From: Limnohabitans sp. 2KL-51
GTDB lineage: Bacteria > Pseudomonadota > Gammaproteobacteria > Burkholderiales > Burkholderiaceae_C
Direction of reading: 5' to 3'
Assembly: GCF_003063645.1 (NCBI RefSeq)
Contig: NZ_NESJ01000001.1
Coordinates: forward strand, 296,879 to 360,878
DNA: 64,000 bases
Below are positions 7,815 through 17,609 of this stretch, piece by piece. The position numbers and the translations under genes were made by a program. Numbering within the stretch: position 1 is the first letter of the stretch; the number at the start of each line of letters is the position of its first letter. A model generated the notes under the pieces. It was not told the origin of the DNA. It did no database searches and saw only the letters and a program-made list of their open reading frames with translations.

Positions 7815-7842
7815 GGGGGACAGGTCTTCAGCCCTGTCCCCC
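7815..7842 (+). other. Intercistronic hairpin between paaI and paaK
   Basis: A perfect 10-bp stem (GGGGGACAGG, 7815-7824; CCTGTCCCCC, 7833-7842) with an 8-base loop lies between the paaI stop and the paaK ribosome site. No T-run follows, so it is more likely an RNA processing or stability element than a terminator. Confidence 0.6.
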
Positions 7843-7863
7843 GCTGATCAAGTGGAGATTTGA

Positions 7864-9165
7864 ATGAGTCAAAAAGCCTTCCCCCTCGAGCCGATTGAAA
7901 AGGCCAGCATCGACGAGCTGCGCAGCTTGCAGCTCAAGCGCCTGCAGCAAACGCTGCAGCACGCCTATGCCAACTCGCCCGTGTACCGGGCCAAGTTCGA
8001 CGCCGCAGGCGTGCACCCGGACGATTGCAAAACGCTGGCCGACATCGCCAAGTTTCCGTTCACCACCAAGTCAGACCTGCGCGACAGCTACCCCTTTGGC
8101 ATGTTTGCCGTGCCCCGTGAAAACTGCGCCCGCATCCACGCGTCCAGCGGCACCACCGGCAAACCCACCGTGGTGGGCTACACCCTTAAAGACATCGACA
8201 CTTGGTCCACCGTGGTGGCCCGCAGCATTCGCGCTGGCGGTGCCAAGCCCGGCGACATGGTGCACATCAGCTACGGCTACGGTCTGTTCACCGGCGGCAT
8301 GGGCGCGCATTACGGCGCAGAAAAATTGGGCCTCACGGTCGTGCCTTTTGGCGGCGGCCAAACCGAGCGCCAGGTGCAGCTGATCCAGGATTTCAAGTCC
8401 AACATCATCATGGTCACGCCCAGTTACATGCTGGCGATTGCCGACGAGTTCGAGCGCCAAGGCATCGACCCCAAAACCAGCTCGCTGCGCATCGGCATCT
8501 TCGGCGCAGAGCCCTGGACCAATGACATGCGCGCTGCGATTGAAAAGCGCATGAACATCGACGCGGTCGACATCTATGGCCTGTCTGAAGTGATGGGGCC
8601 GGGTGTGGCCAGTGAATGCATCGAGACCAAAGACGGCCCGACCATCTGGGAAGACCACTTCTACCCCGAGATCATCAACCCCGAGACGGGCGAGCCAGTG
8701 GCCGATGGCGAAATGGGCGAGTTGGTATTCACCAGCCTGACCAAAGAAGCGCTGCCCATCATCCGCTACCGCACGCGCGACCTGACGCGCCTGCTGCCCG
8801 GCACCGCCCGAAGCATGCGGCGCATGGAAAAAATCACCGGCCGCAGCGATGACATGATGATCATCCGGGGCGTGAACGTGTTCCCCAGCCAGATCGAAGA
8901 GCTGATCTTGAAGCGCGCCGAGCTGGCCCCGCACTACCAATGCGTCCTGACCCGTGAAGGCCCGATGGACGACCTCAAAGTGCTGATCGAAACCAAGCCC
9001 GGCGTGTCGCCCGACAGCATCGAGGCGCGTGCGGCGGCCAAGCAGCTGCAGCACGAGATCAAGGTCTACATTGGCTCGAGCGTGGCGATCGAGCTCAAGG
9101 CCGAAGGCGGCGTGGAGCGCAGCCAGGGCAAGGCCAAACGCGTGGTGGACTTGCGCGGCAAGTGA
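7864..9165 (+). CDS. paaK: Phenylacetate-CoA ligase
   Basis: PaaK activates phenylacetate with ATP and CoA, the first step of the pathway. The 433-residue protein has the family P-loop ASSGTTGKPTVVGYT, an IYGLSEVMGPGVASEC A5-type motif, YRTRDLTRL, and GRSDDMMIIRGVNVFPSQIE before the mobile C-terminal domain; the late Lys region (SQGKAKRVVD) matches the end of PaaK proteins. The start ATG has GTGGAG 7 bases upstream. It is the last gene of the paaG-paaI-paaK run and ends 1 bp from the convergent M61 peptidase gene. Confidence 0.96.
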   Translation: MSQKAFPLEPIEKASIDELRSLQLKRLQQTLQHAYANSPVYRAKFDAAGVHPDDCKTLADIAKFPFTTKSDLRDSYPFGMFAVPRENCARIHASSGTTGKPTVVGYTLKDIDTWSTVVARSIRAGGAKPGDMVHISYGYGLFTGGMGAHYGAEKLGLTVVPFGGGQTERQVQLIQDFKSNIIMVTPSYMLAIADEFERQGIDPKTSSLRIGIFGAEPWTNDMRAAIEKRMNIDAVDIYGLSEVMGPGVASECIETKDGPTIWEDHFYPEIINPETGEPVADGEMGELVFTSLTKEALPIIRYRTRDLTRLLPGTARSMRRMEKITGRSDDMMIIRGVNVFPSQIEELILKRAELAPHYQCVLTREGPMDDLKVLIETKPGVSPDSIEARAAAKQLQHEIKVYIGSSVAIELKAEGGVERSQGKAKRVVDLRGK

Positions 9166-9166
9166 A

Positions 9167-10951
9167 TCAGACCGCAGGCCACTGATCGGCCGGGCGGTCC
9201 TTGAGCACGCTCAGCTGCCAGTGGCTTGCCTGCGCAGGCACCTTGAGCGGCAAGCGCAGCAGGCGTTTGTCGCGTGAGACCAGGGCGGTCAATTGGCGCT
9301 CTTTGCCCAGCAAGGCGCTCAGTTCGTCGAGTTTGCCCAGACGCCAGCTGCCGCCTTGCCCCTTGGCCCCTACGTCCAGGCCCAGCCATTCGTCACCCGC
9401 AGCCAGGCCCGCGGCTTCGCCCGCGCCGCCGCGCAGCACCACTTTGACCTGCACACTGCCTGCGGCTTCGCTCACGCGCAAGCCCAAGCGCTGCGCCATG
9501 CCCGAGGTCTCGGCCTCTACCCCGATGCCATGCGCCGTGAGCAGTTCCCGCAGCGGCAGCTCTTGCGTGCTGTGCGCCCAGCGCTGGATCTCGCCCGCCC
9601 AGCTGCGGCCGGTCACGGCCTGCAATTCGTCCAGCAAGTCCTGCTCGCGCAGGGGTCCGGCCTTGCAGCGTTTCCACAGGCCGCGCATCACGGTGTCGAG
9701 CGTGTAGCCTTCGGTTTTGAATTCGCGGCGCACCGTCAGGTCCAGGCACAAAGCCACCAGCGCGCCCTTGGTGTAATAACTCACGGTGGCGTTGATGGTG
9801 TTTTCGTCCTGGCGGTAGTACTTGACCCAAGCGTCAAAGCTCGACTGCGCGACGCTTTGCACATGGCGGCCCGGCGTTTGCTGCACCTGCGCGATGGTCT
9901 TGCCCAGCAGTTCGATATAAGTGGCGTCGTCAATCAGCCCTGCGCGGCGCAGCAAGATGTCGTCGTAATAGCTGGTAAAACCCTCAAAAAACCACAGCAA
10001 CTGCGTGTAGTTCTCCTGGCTGTAGTCGTAGCGGGCAAAGGCATCGGGGCGCAGTTGCTTGACGTTCCATGTGTGAAAGTACTCGTGGCTGATCAGGCCC
10101 AGCAGCGTGGTGTAGCCCTCTGGCTTGCGCGGGCTGGCGGACAGGCCGTTGTGGCGTGGCAAATCATCGCGTTTGCAAATCAACGCGGTGCTGTTGCGGT
10201 GCTCCAGACCGCCGTAGCCGTCGTGCACGGCGTTGAGCATGAAAAGGTAGTTGTGATGAGGCGTTTTTTTGCCCGCTGCCTTGCTCGATCCGTGCCAAAA
10301 ACCAATGGCGGCCTCGCAGATTTTTTGTGTGTCGGCCAACAACCGGTCACCGTCAAAGGAGGGCAGAGCCCCCGCCACCACAAAGCGGTGCGGCACGCCG
10401 CAGGCGTTGAAGCTGCCGCTCCAGAACGCGCCTAACTCCACCGGGCAGTCCACCAGTTCGTCGTAGTTTGCGGCTTCGTAAAGGCCAAAGCCTTTTTTGT
10501 CGGTTTTGAGCGGTGCCAGGCCCGTGGCGGCCTGCCAACTGGGTTGGCTCTTCACAGCTTGCAGCTGCAGCTGATGCGGCGCGTGTTCTTGCCCGTGCAC
10601 CCGCAGGCACAGGCTCGTGCCATTGAAAAAGCCGCGTTGGCTGTCCAGCCAGGCGGTGCGCACCGAGTTGTCAAAAGCATAGACCTCGTAACTCAGCACC
10701 AGGGGCTGCCCGCTATTGCAAGCAATGGCCCAGCTGCACTTGTCTTGCTGCTGTGTGGGCAAACTGCGGCGGCCTTGTTTGGCGCTCAGGTTTTGCAGGT
10801 TTTTGGAGAACTCGCGCACCAGATAACTGCCCGGAATCCACACCGGCAGCGACACGGTTTGCTGCGCTGCGGGTTCAGTGATGGTGAGCGTCACCCGAAA
10901 CAAATGGGCGTGCAGGTCGGCGGCTTCAACGGTGTAGTGGATGGCGGTCAT
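9167..10951 (-). CDS. M61 family metallopeptidase with PDZ domain
   Basis: The 594-residue protein belongs to the M61 glycyl-aminopeptidase family. The zinc motif HEYFH is at residues 289-293 and the third ligand lies in WFFEGFTSYYDD (Glu323). An N-terminal beta domain (residues 1-170) precedes the catalytic core, and a PDZ-like segment (about 480-560, with AAGLAAGDEWLGLD) ends the protein. No signal peptide is seen, so it is probably cytoplasmic. It stands alone on the minus strand, convergent with paaK. Confidence 0.92.
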   Translation of the reverse strand: MTAIHYTVEAADLHAHLFRVTLTITEPAAQQTVSLPVWIPGSYLVREFSKNLQNLSAKQGRRSLPTQQQDKCSWAIACNSGQPLVLSYEVYAFDNSVRTAWLDSQRGFFNGTSLCLRVHGQEHAPHQLQLQAVKSQPSWQAATGLAPLKTDKKGFGLYEAANYDELVDCPVELGAFWSGSFNACGVPHRFVVAGALPSFDGDRLLADTQKICEAAIGFWHGSSKAAGKKTPHHNYLFMLNAVHDGYGGLEHRNSTALICKRDDLPRHNGLSASPRKPEGYTTLLGLISHEYFHTWNVKQLRPDAFARYDYSQENYTQLLWFFEGFTSYYDDILLRRAGLIDDATYIELLGKTIAQVQQTPGRHVQSVAQSSFDAWVKYYRQDENTINATVSYYTKGALVALCLDLTVRREFKTEGYTLDTVMRGLWKRCKAGPLREQDLLDELQAVTGRSWAGEIQRWAHSTQELPLRELLTAHGIGVEAETSGMAQRLGLRVSEAAGSVQVKVVLRGGAGEAAGLAAGDEWLGLDVGAKGQGGSWRLGKLDELSALLGKERQLTALVSRDKRLLRLPLKVPAQASHWQLSVLKDRPADQWPAV

Positions 10952-11011
10952 GGGGCAAGGTTTGGGTTGAGTGGCTTGGGGCTGGGCTTGTAGTGCTGGG
11001 TTTGGCTTTGA

Positions 11012-11055
11012 GGGCGTGTGCCACGCTCATCGCCCACGGGGTGGGCTCCTACAAA
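11012..11055 (-). repeat. REP-like element (copy C)
   Basis: Single copy on the minus strand with the full GTAGGAG head, stem GCCCAC/GTGGGC over CCC, then a second hairpin close to GGCGTG/CACGCC. It lies between the DUF3429 gene and the M61 peptidase gene. Confidence 0.75.
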
Positions 11056-11077
11056 AGAGCGTCTCGGGTGCTGTTGC

Positions 11078-11545
11078 TTACGTTGCACCAGCGGCCAAAA
11101 AACAGCTCATGCTGGCCACGATGGTCAGTTGCAAGCGCATGGGCAACCAAGGGGCCAGGCCCGCAGCGGGCCAAGTGCGGCGGTCCATCACATAGCAGCC
11201 GATCAGCACAAAGCCCAGCAGAGGCAAGCCTGCAAAGGCGGGCATCATCACGCCCACCCAGGCCAGCAGGGAGGGCGCGACACCCCAGGTGAAGTGGATG
11301 CGAGGTGCTTCAGGGGTGATCAATGCGTTGCGAAAGCCCACGCCCCAGTGGATGCCGCCCAAAAACGACACGATCACCGCGCCATAGCCTTGCATGGCCA
11401 GGGCCACATAGGGGTGCAGTTCGGGGCCAACCAACCACAGGCACAGGGCCAAAAACACAAAGGGAATCAGCCCGGCGTAACCCAAGCGGCGGATCAGCCG
11501 CCAGGTCGGGTCTTCGGTCATGGGATGCGGCAGTGTGGATGTCAT
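11078..11545 (-). CDS. DUF3429 membrane protein
   Basis: The 155-residue protein has about four to five hydrophobic helices and the DUF3429 signature: GAVIVSFLGGIHWGVGF followed by SLLAWVGVMMPAFAGL and VMDRRTWPAAGL. This family is related to TMEM69 and has no assigned reaction. Its ATG overlaps the dsbC stop by 4 bases (ATGA), so both are co-translated. Confidence 0.88.
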   Translation of the reverse strand: MTSTLPHPMTEDPTWRLIRRLGYAGLIPFVFLALCLWLVGPELHPYVALAMQGYGAVIVSFLGGIHWGVGFRNALITPEAPRIHFTWGVAPSLLAWVGVMMPAFAGLPLLGFVLIGCYVMDRRTWPAAGLAPWLPMRLQLTIVASMSCFLAAGAT

Positions 11546-12258
11546 TTGATCTCGGTGAGCATTTTTTCAACTTGAGCCATGGGCACGGCACCGGGGACAC
11601 GAGAGCCATCGGCAAACAAGAGCAGGGGTGTGCCGGTGATGCGGTTTTTCTGCCCAAAGGCCACGATCGAGTCAATGGCCGAGGCATCACAGTTGATGGC
11701 GGGGGGTGTGGTGCCGTTGATCATCCAGTCGTTCCAGACCTTGGCCTTGTCTTTGGCGCACCAGATGTTTTTGGTTTTGGTCTTGGAGTCCTCGCCCAGG
11801 ATGGGGTAGAGGAAGTGGTAAATGGTCACGTTGTCCAGCTTTTGCAAGTCTTTTTCGAAGCGCTTGCAGTAGCCGCAGTTGGGGTCGGCAAACACGACCA
11901 GCTTGCGTTTTCCGTTACCGCGCACTTGGGTGAAAGCATTTTTGATGGGCAACTGGTCAAACGGGATGACCGAGAGTTTGTCCACGCGCTCTTCGGTCAG
12001 GTTGCGCTTTTGTTTCGTGTCGATGAGTGCGCCCTGAATCAGGAAGTTGCCTTCGGCATCGCTGTACATCACGTCGTTGCCCAAGCGGATTTCAAACAGC
12101 CCATTCATTGGGGTTTTACTCACCTCGTCGATCTTGGGCAGGTTGGGCAGGCGCTCGCTCAGATTTTTGCGGATGACCGCTTCTTGCGCCAAAACATGAC
12201 CACAGGTCAAGGCGATGGTGGCCACGATCAGGACCAGTTTGGAGAGAGAGAACTTCAT
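11542..12258 (-). CDS. dsbC: DsbC-type thiol:disulfide interchange protein
   Basis: The 238-residue periplasmic protein has a signal peptide, an N-terminal dimerisation region and a thioredoxin-fold domain with the active site CGYC (VVFADPNCGYCKRF) and the cis-Pro loop ITGTPLLLFADG. It isomerises wrong disulfides in exported proteins. The ATG at 12258 is chosen because it gives a proper signal peptide (MKFSLSKLVLIVATIALTC); the frame can be extended only to a TTG. It lies 37 bp after the UbiH-like gene and overlaps the DUF3429 gene. Confidence 0.93.
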   Translation of the reverse strand: MKFSLSKLVLIVATIALTCGHVLAQEAVIRKNLSERLPNLPKIDEVSKTPMNGLFEIRLGNDVMYSDAEGNFLIQGALIDTKQKRNLTEERVDKLSVIPFDQLPIKNAFTQVRGNGKRKLVVFADPNCGYCKRFEKDLQKLDNVTIYHFLYPILGEDSKTKTKNIWCAKDKAKVWNDWMINGTTPPAINCDASAIDSIVAFGQKNRITGTPLLLFADGSRVPGAVPMAQVEKMLTEIK

Positions 12259-12295
12259 GACAGAGGCTTTCGGAATCAAGTAAAAGAAGGACAAA

Positions 12296-13486
12296 TCAGT
12301 TTGTGGCCTTGGCAGGGTTGGGCGGAGTGCTTTGGCCCATGGCCCGTTGCGTCATCCAGTGTTTGAGTGGGCCGCTGCGGTCAAAGCCGCGCATGCCCCA
12401 GTTGCGCAGGTTTTGCCAGATCGGGCCGGGCTGGGCAAACAGCCGCTGTAGGCCATCGGTCACGAAACCCATGGCTTGCACATCGGCCTGGCGTGCGCGC
12501 TCGTAGCGGCGCATCAGTTTGAGGTCGTGCAGCGGCCGCCAAAATTCTTTGGCGCGGATCACGCTGACCAGTTCCGCCACATCCGCCAGGCCCACGTTCA
12601 GGCCTTGACCGGCCAGCGGGTGCAGGGCATGGGCCGCATCGCCCGCCAATGCAAAGGCTTGTTTGTTTTGCCCCGGCATGGTGCCGATCCAGCGTTCGGC
12701 GCGCGCCAGTTGCAACGGCCATACGGCACGCTCGGCCGACAACTGCATGCCGCCCAGGGCATGGCCGCAGGCTTGGGCCAGTGCAGCGGCAAAGTTTTCG
12801 GGCGGCATGGTCATCAATTCTTGCGCCCGCAGCGGGTGAACCGACCAGACCAGCGCGACTTCGCGCCCGCCTTCGCCGCCCAAGGGCAGCAGGGCCAGCA
12901 CTTCGGCTTGCGGCTGCGCCAGGCCGGACGCGGGGCTCCAGCCAAACCATTGCCGGGCGATGCCCTCATGCACTCGGTCGCACATCAGGCGGGTGGCCAG
13001 GGCGTGTTGCTCGTAATGCGTGATGTCAAAGCCTACGCCCAGCTCGGCGCGGGTCTGGCTGGCACGGCCTTCACACACCACCGTGAGCGGCGCGGACAAC
13101 GGGGCCTGTACCACTTGAATCTGGGGCTGAAACTGCACGGCTTGCGCCAGCAGCGCTTGCAACACAGGCACATCTACCATCCAGTTGAGCTCACCCACGC
13201 CCTGATCGCCGGCACCGAAATTGAGCTTGCCGCCATCGTCGCCCCAGACCTGCATCTGGTGCACGGGCGTGACGGCGGGGGCCTCAGGCCAGCAGCGCAG
13301 GTCTTGCAGCAAGGCCTTGGCCGCGCCGTTGAGCGAATAGGCGCGCACGTCAGGGGCCGTGTTGGGCTGGGGTGAATCGACCAAAGCCACGTTCAGCCGT
13401 TCGCGGGCCAGCAGCAAAGCCAAAGTGCGGCCAACAATGCCAGCGCCACGGATGCAAATATCGGGAGAGTTAGCCATGGTCTGCAT
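12296..13486 (-). CDS. UbiH/UbiF/VisC-type FAD monooxygenase
   Basis: The protein is about 396 residues. It shows the Rossmann FAD motif IRGAGIVGRTLALLLARE at the N terminus and the GDAAHALHPLAGQGLNVGLADV motif of the UbiH/COQ6 family, which hydroxylates the ubiquinone ring. Which ring position is used cannot be told. The start is uncertain, ATG 13486 or 13477; the frame extends further upstream without family similarity. dsbC follows after 37 bp. Confidence 0.9.
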   Translation of the reverse strand: MQTMANSPDICIRGAGIVGRTLALLLARERLNVALVDSPQPNTAPDVRAYSLNGAAKALLQDLRCWPEAPAVTPVHQMQVWGDDGGKLNFGAGDQGVGELNWMVDVPVLQALLAQAVQFQPQIQVVQAPLSAPLTVVCEGRASQTRAELGVGFDITHYEQHALATRLMCDRVHEGIARQWFGWSPASGLAQPQAEVLALLPLGGEGGREVALVWSVHPLRAQELMTMPPENFAAALAQACGHALGGMQLSAERAVWPLQLARAERWIGTMPGQNKQAFALAGDAAHALHPLAGQGLNVGLADVAELVSVIRAKEFWRPLHDLKLMRRYERARQADVQAMGFVTDGLQRLFAQPGPIWQNLRNWGMRGFDRSGPLKHWMTQRAMGQSTPPNPAKATN

Positions 13487-13572
13487 TGTAGGTGTGCGCT
13501 TGTGTGCACTGTGTGGACATGGCGCCTGAAGACCCTTTGCGGCATGGGCAAGTCCTTGTGCTGCATTGACGC

Positions 13573-13689
13573 CGTTTGACCTGTGAACCACAGGTTGCTG
13601 ACCGACTTCAACGAGACCGCGCCATCGCTTATGCCGCGCACCCGCCCGGTGCGCCCTTGCAGAACTTTGCGCTCAATCTGAAGCCTTAA
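13573..13689 (+). pseudogene. Possible C-terminal fragment of an unknown gene
   Basis: In the frame ending at TAA 13687-13689 the sequence reads as a protein-like tail (DRAIAYAAHPPGAPLQNFAL). No start codon or full gene is visible upstream, where ubiH begins on the other strand. I do not recognise the family. It may be a gene remnant or chance. Confidence 0.25.
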
Positions 13690-13767
13690 TTTTTTCGTTA
13701 AAATTTGTTATTGTGGATTTTTAGGCGATTTTTTCAATTTAAAGTCAATTTTTTTATGGAGTTTCAA

Positions 13768-14334
13768 GTGAACTATTTAGGCAAAACAGTACTGATATTG
13801 AGTTGTGTTGGATTGATTTCTTGCAGCGCGGTCCCCGTCGTCACCCAGCAAACGCAACCCACGGGTGCCACGTCGCAAGCCATCCACAGCGCCACGACAA
13901 AGTCATTGGTCTGTGTCGTACACCCAGGCGACCAAGCCCACGGACAAGAAAAATACCCCGGCAGCGGTGCGGAAATTGGCCAACGGGTTGAGAAGGCCGT
14001 TCAACAGGCGGGATGGCAGACGGTCGCGATCAAAGTCGATGCAGGTCAGTCGGCTGCAGAGTGCACGCGTCGCGGTGGCACCCATTTGCTGGAAACCCGT
14101 GTTACGCACTACGAAGACAATCTCACGGGTTGGACGCTCAACCCCGACCGGATTGAACTTCAACTGCGCTTGAGTCCTGCTTCTCAACCCGCACAAGTCA
14201 GGCAAGTCAGCTACGAGGCCAGGTCCAATTTGTTGGCCAGTGCTATTGTAGAGTGGGGCAATGCCAAACCAGTCAGTCTTTTGAAGGGCGATTTTGACAG
14301 TCTGGTGAGCCGCCTTTTAAGTGATGCCCGCTGA
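13768..14334 (+). CDS. DUF4823-like lipoprotein
   Basis: The start chosen is GTG 13768, with GGAG at 13758-13761, giving a 188-residue precursor with lipobox LISC; an ATG at 13756 is in frame but has no ribosome site. The mature domain begins near KSLVCVVHPGD and holds YPGSGAEIGQRVEKAV and a repeated alternating pattern consistent with a DUF4823 fold. The reaction is unknown. The upstream 80 bases are markedly AT-rich compared with the surroundings, which may mark transfer or simply a strong promoter. Confidence 0.65.
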   Translation: MNYLGKTVLILSCVGLISCSAVPVVTQQTQPTGATSQAIHSATTKSLVCVVHPGDQAHGQEKYPGSGAEIGQRVEKAVQQAGWQTVAIKVDAGQSAAECTRRGGTHLLETRVTHYEDNLTGWTLNPDRIELQLRLSPASQPAQVRQVSYEARSNLLASAIVEWGNAKPVSLLKGDFDSLVSRLLSDAR

Positions 14335-14683
14335 TTAAGCGTCAGTGGCGGTCGGAGCATCTTGGCCGCACCAACTGGCCTCACCTTCGTTTTGATGGGT
14401 GGGGCCCGCATGGGCTTGACTTGCGCGTATCGGTTCTTCGTGCGAGCTTGTCACGCGGCCCTGCCGTCTCTCGCAGGCCGCATCAGCAGGTGTTTGGTGA
14501 TCAGTACAATCACCGGCATTCGCCCCAGGACAAAACTCGGACATCCAACGCGCGTCTAGCGCGTTTTTTGACGGCATACCCTGCACTTTGGCCACAACTT
14601 AACTGCGCATGTCGGGCATCTCGAACGCGCCAGTGTTGGGCTCGACAGTGCAACTGGGGTCTTGATTTATAAGGACTTTTTCC
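14335..14683. other. Intergenic region, no gene recognised
   Basis: About 350 bases between the lipoprotein and ychF. The only clear structure is the terminator at 14547-14569. The open frames here are short, disagree with the local codon bias and match nothing I know. The stretch from 14335 to the terminator could be a long 3' UTR or a small RNA. Confidence 0.5.
14547..14570 (+). terminator. Intrinsic terminator
   Basis: A 7-bp stem AACGCGC/GCGCGTT with loop GTCTA is followed by a T-run ending at 14569. It lies about 213 bases after the lipoprotein stop and 114 bases before ychF. Confidence 0.8.
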
Positions 14684-15775
14684 ATGAGCCTCAAATGCGG
14701 CATCGTGGGTCTGCCCAATGTGGGCAAATCCACCCTTTTCAACGCCCTGACCAAAGCCGGCATTGCCGCTGAAAACTACCCTTTTTGCACCATCGAGCCC
14801 AACACCGGCGTGGTCGAGGTGCCCGATCTGCGCTTGCAGCAGTTGTCTGCAATCGTCGAGCCCGAGCGCATCGTGCCGGCCATTGTGGAGTTCGTGGACA
14901 TTGCCGGCCTGGTGGCTGGTGCCAGCACGGGCGAAGGCCTGGGTAACAAATTTTTGGCGCACATCCGTGAAACCGACGCCATCGTCAACGTGGTGCGCTG
15001 CTTTGAAGACGACAACGTCATCCACGTCGCCAACAAGGTGGACCCGATTGCAGACATCGAAGTCATTCAGACCGAGTTGTGCTTGGCCGATTTGGCCGCT
15101 GTTGAAAAAGCCATTCATCGCGTGAGCAAAATCGCCCGCTCGGGTGACAAAGAAGCCGTCAAGCAAATGGCGATTCTGGAAAAGTGCCAGACGGCTTTGA
15201 ACGACACCCAGCCGGTGCGCACCATCGATTTCAGCAAAGAAGAGCTTATCGAACTCAAGCAGTTCTTCTTCATCACCGCCAAGCCCGCCATGTTTGTGGC
15301 CAACGTGTCGGAAGACGGCTTCGAGAACAACCCTTTCCTGGACCGCTTGAAAGCCTTTGCCGCCAAGCAAAACGCGCCGGTGGTGGCGATTTGCGCCAAG
15401 ATCGAAGCCGAGTTGTCCGAGATGGACGATGCCGACCGATTGGAGTTCTTGAAGGAACTGGGGCAGGACGAGCCGGGCCTGAACCGCCTGATCCGTTCTG
15501 CTTACGGCTTGCTGGGTCTCCAGACCTATTTCACTGCAGGCGTGAAAGAAGTGCGCGCTTGGACCATCCATGTGGGCGACACCGGCCCTCAAGCGGCGGG
15601 AGTCATCCACACCGACTTCGAAAAAGGCTACATCCGAGCCCAAACCATCGCGTTTGACGACTTCATCGCCTTCAAGGGCGAGCAAGGCGCCAAGGACGCG
15701 GGCAAGATGCGCGCCGAAGGCAAGGACTATGTCGTCAAAGATGGCGACGTGATGAACTTCTTGTTCAGCTCCTGA
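14684..15775 (+). CDS. ychF: YchF/OLA1 family ribosome-binding ATPase
   Basis: The 363-residue protein has the P-loop GLPNVGKST at the N terminus, [10 protein letters not shown] as switch/G3, a coiled-coil insertion (about 130-200) and a C-terminal TGS domain. In YchF the G4 motif is altered, which changes specificity from GTP to ATP; here [10 protein letters not shown] stands at that place. It binds the ribosome and is involved in translation and stress control. Its stop overlaps the convergent hydrolase gene by 11 bases. Confidence 0.97.
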   Translation: MSLKCGIVGLPNVGKSTLFNALTKAGIAAENYPFCTIEPNTGVVEVPDLRLQQLSAIVEPERIVPAIVEFVDIAGLVAGASTGEGLGNKFLAHIRETDAIVNVVRCFEDDNVIHVANKVDPIADIEVIQTELCLADLAAVEKAIHRVSKIARSGDKEAVKQMAILEKCQTALNDTQPVRTIDFSKEELIELKQFFFITAKPAMFVANVSEDGFENNPFLDRLKAFAAKQNAPVVAICAKIEAELSEMDDADRLEFLKELGQDEPGLNRLIRSAYGLLGLQTYFTAGVKEVRAWTIHVGDTGPQAAGVIHTDFEKGYIRAQTIAFDDFIAFKGEQGAKDAGKMRAEGKDYVVKDGDVMNFLFSS

Positions 15776-16739
15776 TCAACGCAGGCGGCAGGCCCAAAAA
15801 CCTTTTCACTGCCTGCACCGTGGCCTCGGGGTTCTCTTCGTGGGGCACATGGCCCAAGCCTTCAAAGACCTGGAGCTCGCTGCCTGCAATGGCTTGCTGA
15901 AAGCGCTGTGCGTGGTCTGGTGGAATCAGCCGGTCCTCGCTGCCCCACAGAACCAACGTGGGCAGGTGTAATTGTGAGATCTGCCCGGCCAGGGCGGCAT
16001 CGCTGCTACGGTACTGGAAGCGTTGCGTCAGGCTGGCGCGGTTGCCTTCGCGCAGGGTCAATTCGTAATAGCGGTCCACCAGAGCGGGGCTGACCTTGTC
16101 CGGTTGGCCATAGACATTGCGCACACTGGCCTCAATCATTTGTCGGGGCAGAATTTTCTGGGTGACCGGTGCCAACCATGCAATTTGGGCCAACCTAAAT
16201 CCGATGGGCATGGACTGGGGCTGCAAAGGGTAGCCCGTGGCATCCACCAAGATCAATTGCCGCACTCGCGTCGGGTGTGCCAAGGCGGTTTGCCAGGCAA
16301 TGCCACCGCCCAGCGAATTGCCAGCCATCACCACCTCATCGAGCTTGAGCAAGTCCAGCAAATCCCGCATAAAGCCGGTGTAACGCGCCATGCTGTAGTC
16401 GGCATCGGGCGCGGGGCCGGTCAGTCCGAAACCGGGCAAGTCCATGCGGATGACGCGGCGGTGTGGGCTCAAAGCGGCCACCCAGCCGTCCCAGGTGTGC
16501 AAACTGGCCGAGGTGCCGTGGATCAGCACGATCGGTATGGGGTCATCGCGTGGCCCCTCGTCGCGCACATGCACCTGCATGCCTTGCAGCGTCACAAAGT
16601 GTGAGGGGGCTGGGGCCCAGCGTGCCTTGAGGGTGTCTACCTCTCGGTCAGGGGCCCAAGTCCAGGCCAGCGCCGCGACCAAGGCGGCCAACAAAGCCAA
16701 AAAAAATGCCAATGACACTGTCAATATGGGGGTGTTCAT
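15765..16739 (-). CDS. Alpha/beta-hydrolase, membrane-anchored
   Basis: The 324-residue protein has an N-terminal hydrophobic helix, probably a signal anchor, then an alpha/beta-hydrolase fold: oxyanion segment [15 protein letters not shown], nucleophile elbow [13 protein letters not shown], acid in [10 protein letters not shown] and His in [13 protein letters not shown]. The triad is complete, so an esterase or related activity is expected; the substrate is unknown. The ATG at 16739 has GAGG 7 bases upstream; the longer frame starts with TTG. Confidence 0.88.
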   Translation of the reverse strand: MNTPILTVSLAFFLALLAALVAALAWTWAPDREVDTLKARWAPAPSHFVTLQGMQVHVRDEGPRDDPIPIVLIHGTSASLHTWDGWVAALSPHRRVIRMDLPGFGLTGPAPDADYSMARYTGFMRDLLDLLKLDEVVMAGNSLGGGIAWQTALAHPTRVRQLILVDATGYPLQPQSMPIGFRLAQIAWLAPVTQKILPRQMIEASVRNVYGQPDKVSPALVDRYYELTLREGNRASLTQRFQYRSSDAALAGQISQLHLPTLVLWGSEDRLIPPDHAQRFQQAIAGSELQVFEGLGHVPHEENPEATVQAVKRFLGLPPALIRS

Positions 16740-16810
16740 GGGCAAACCTCAGTGGGTGGAATCAGCAAAATACTTCACGGTTGGGTTTGACCAGGTCGAT
16801 CATGGCCAGC

Positions 16811-17491
16811 TCAAAACCCTGCAAGCGGGCTGTTGTTGTTGATGTTGCTCAGCAACCGCTCGCGTCCTTTGAGCACATGTCGCTCGGCGGTCATTTTGGC
16901 TTTGGCCTTAGAGCCTTTGACGATGGCTTCGTACAAAGTGCGGTGCTCGGCATTGGACTGGCGCATGTTGCCGGGGGCGTTGAAATACTCACGCCTGAAC
17001 AGGTGCATTTCCTTGACGTAGTCGTCGTAAGCGGCTTGGGCTCTTTGGTTGTTGGCCAGTTGAAGCACCAAGGCGTGGAACTGCAGATTCAGTTCGTAAT
17101 ACCGGTTCGGGTTTTCGGCTTCACAGGCCCGGTCCATGCCGTCCAGAAGTTCTTCAAAACAGGCTTTGTGGCTTTCGGCCATGTGCTCGGTGGCGCGTTC
17201 GGCGGCAAATCCGAAGACCAGGGCACGCAAGTCGTACAGCTCCAGCATTTCTCGCACCGACAGTTGACGCACAAACACGCCCCGGTTGAGCACGGCCTTG
17301 ACCAGTCCCAGGCCCGTGAGCATGCGAATGGCCTCGCGCACCGGGCCCCGGCTGGTGCCCATGCGCAGGGCCAGAGCCGCTTCATTCAGGCGCTCGCCGG
17401 GTTTGAGCTCGCCGCTGTAGATGAATTGCTTGAGCTGCTCGGCCACAAAGACAGGCAAGCCGTGCTCGGGCTTTTCAGGGGCGGGTTCCAT
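16811..17491 (-). CDS. GntR-family (FCD) transcriptional regulator
   Basis: The 226-residue regulator has an N-terminal winged helix (LKPGERLNEAALALRMGTSRGPVREAIRML, split here as the typical LNEAALA and SRGPVREAIR motifs) and an all-helical FCD ligand domain, whose metal-binding His/Asp residues are expected in RYYELNLQFHALV and SNAEHRTLYEAI. The ATG at 17491 is chosen because family similarity starts just after it; the open frame runs 66 codons further upstream. It is divergent from the CoA-transferase operon with a strong palindrome between, so it probably controls that operon and itself. Confidence 0.92.
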   Translation of the reverse strand: MEPAPEKPEHGLPVFVAEQLKQFIYSGELKPGERLNEAALALRMGTSRGPVREAIRMLTGLGLVKAVLNRGVFVRQLSVREMLELYDLRALVFGFAAERATEHMAESHKACFEELLDGMDRACEAENPNRYYELNLQFHALVLQLANNQRAQAAYDDYVKEMHLFRREYFNAPGNMRQSNAEHRTLYEAIVKGSKAKAKMTAERHVLKGRERLLSNINNNSPLAGF

Positions 17492-17609
17492 GGTGAAGAC
17501 GATGGCGGTGCAGCGGGTGGAGTGAGGCGGGGCGTTGGAAAAGGATCGTTTGGATACTACCCGATGGTGCGCGCAACACCTCGAAAATGACCTCTTGCAG
17601 GTCGCCAAT

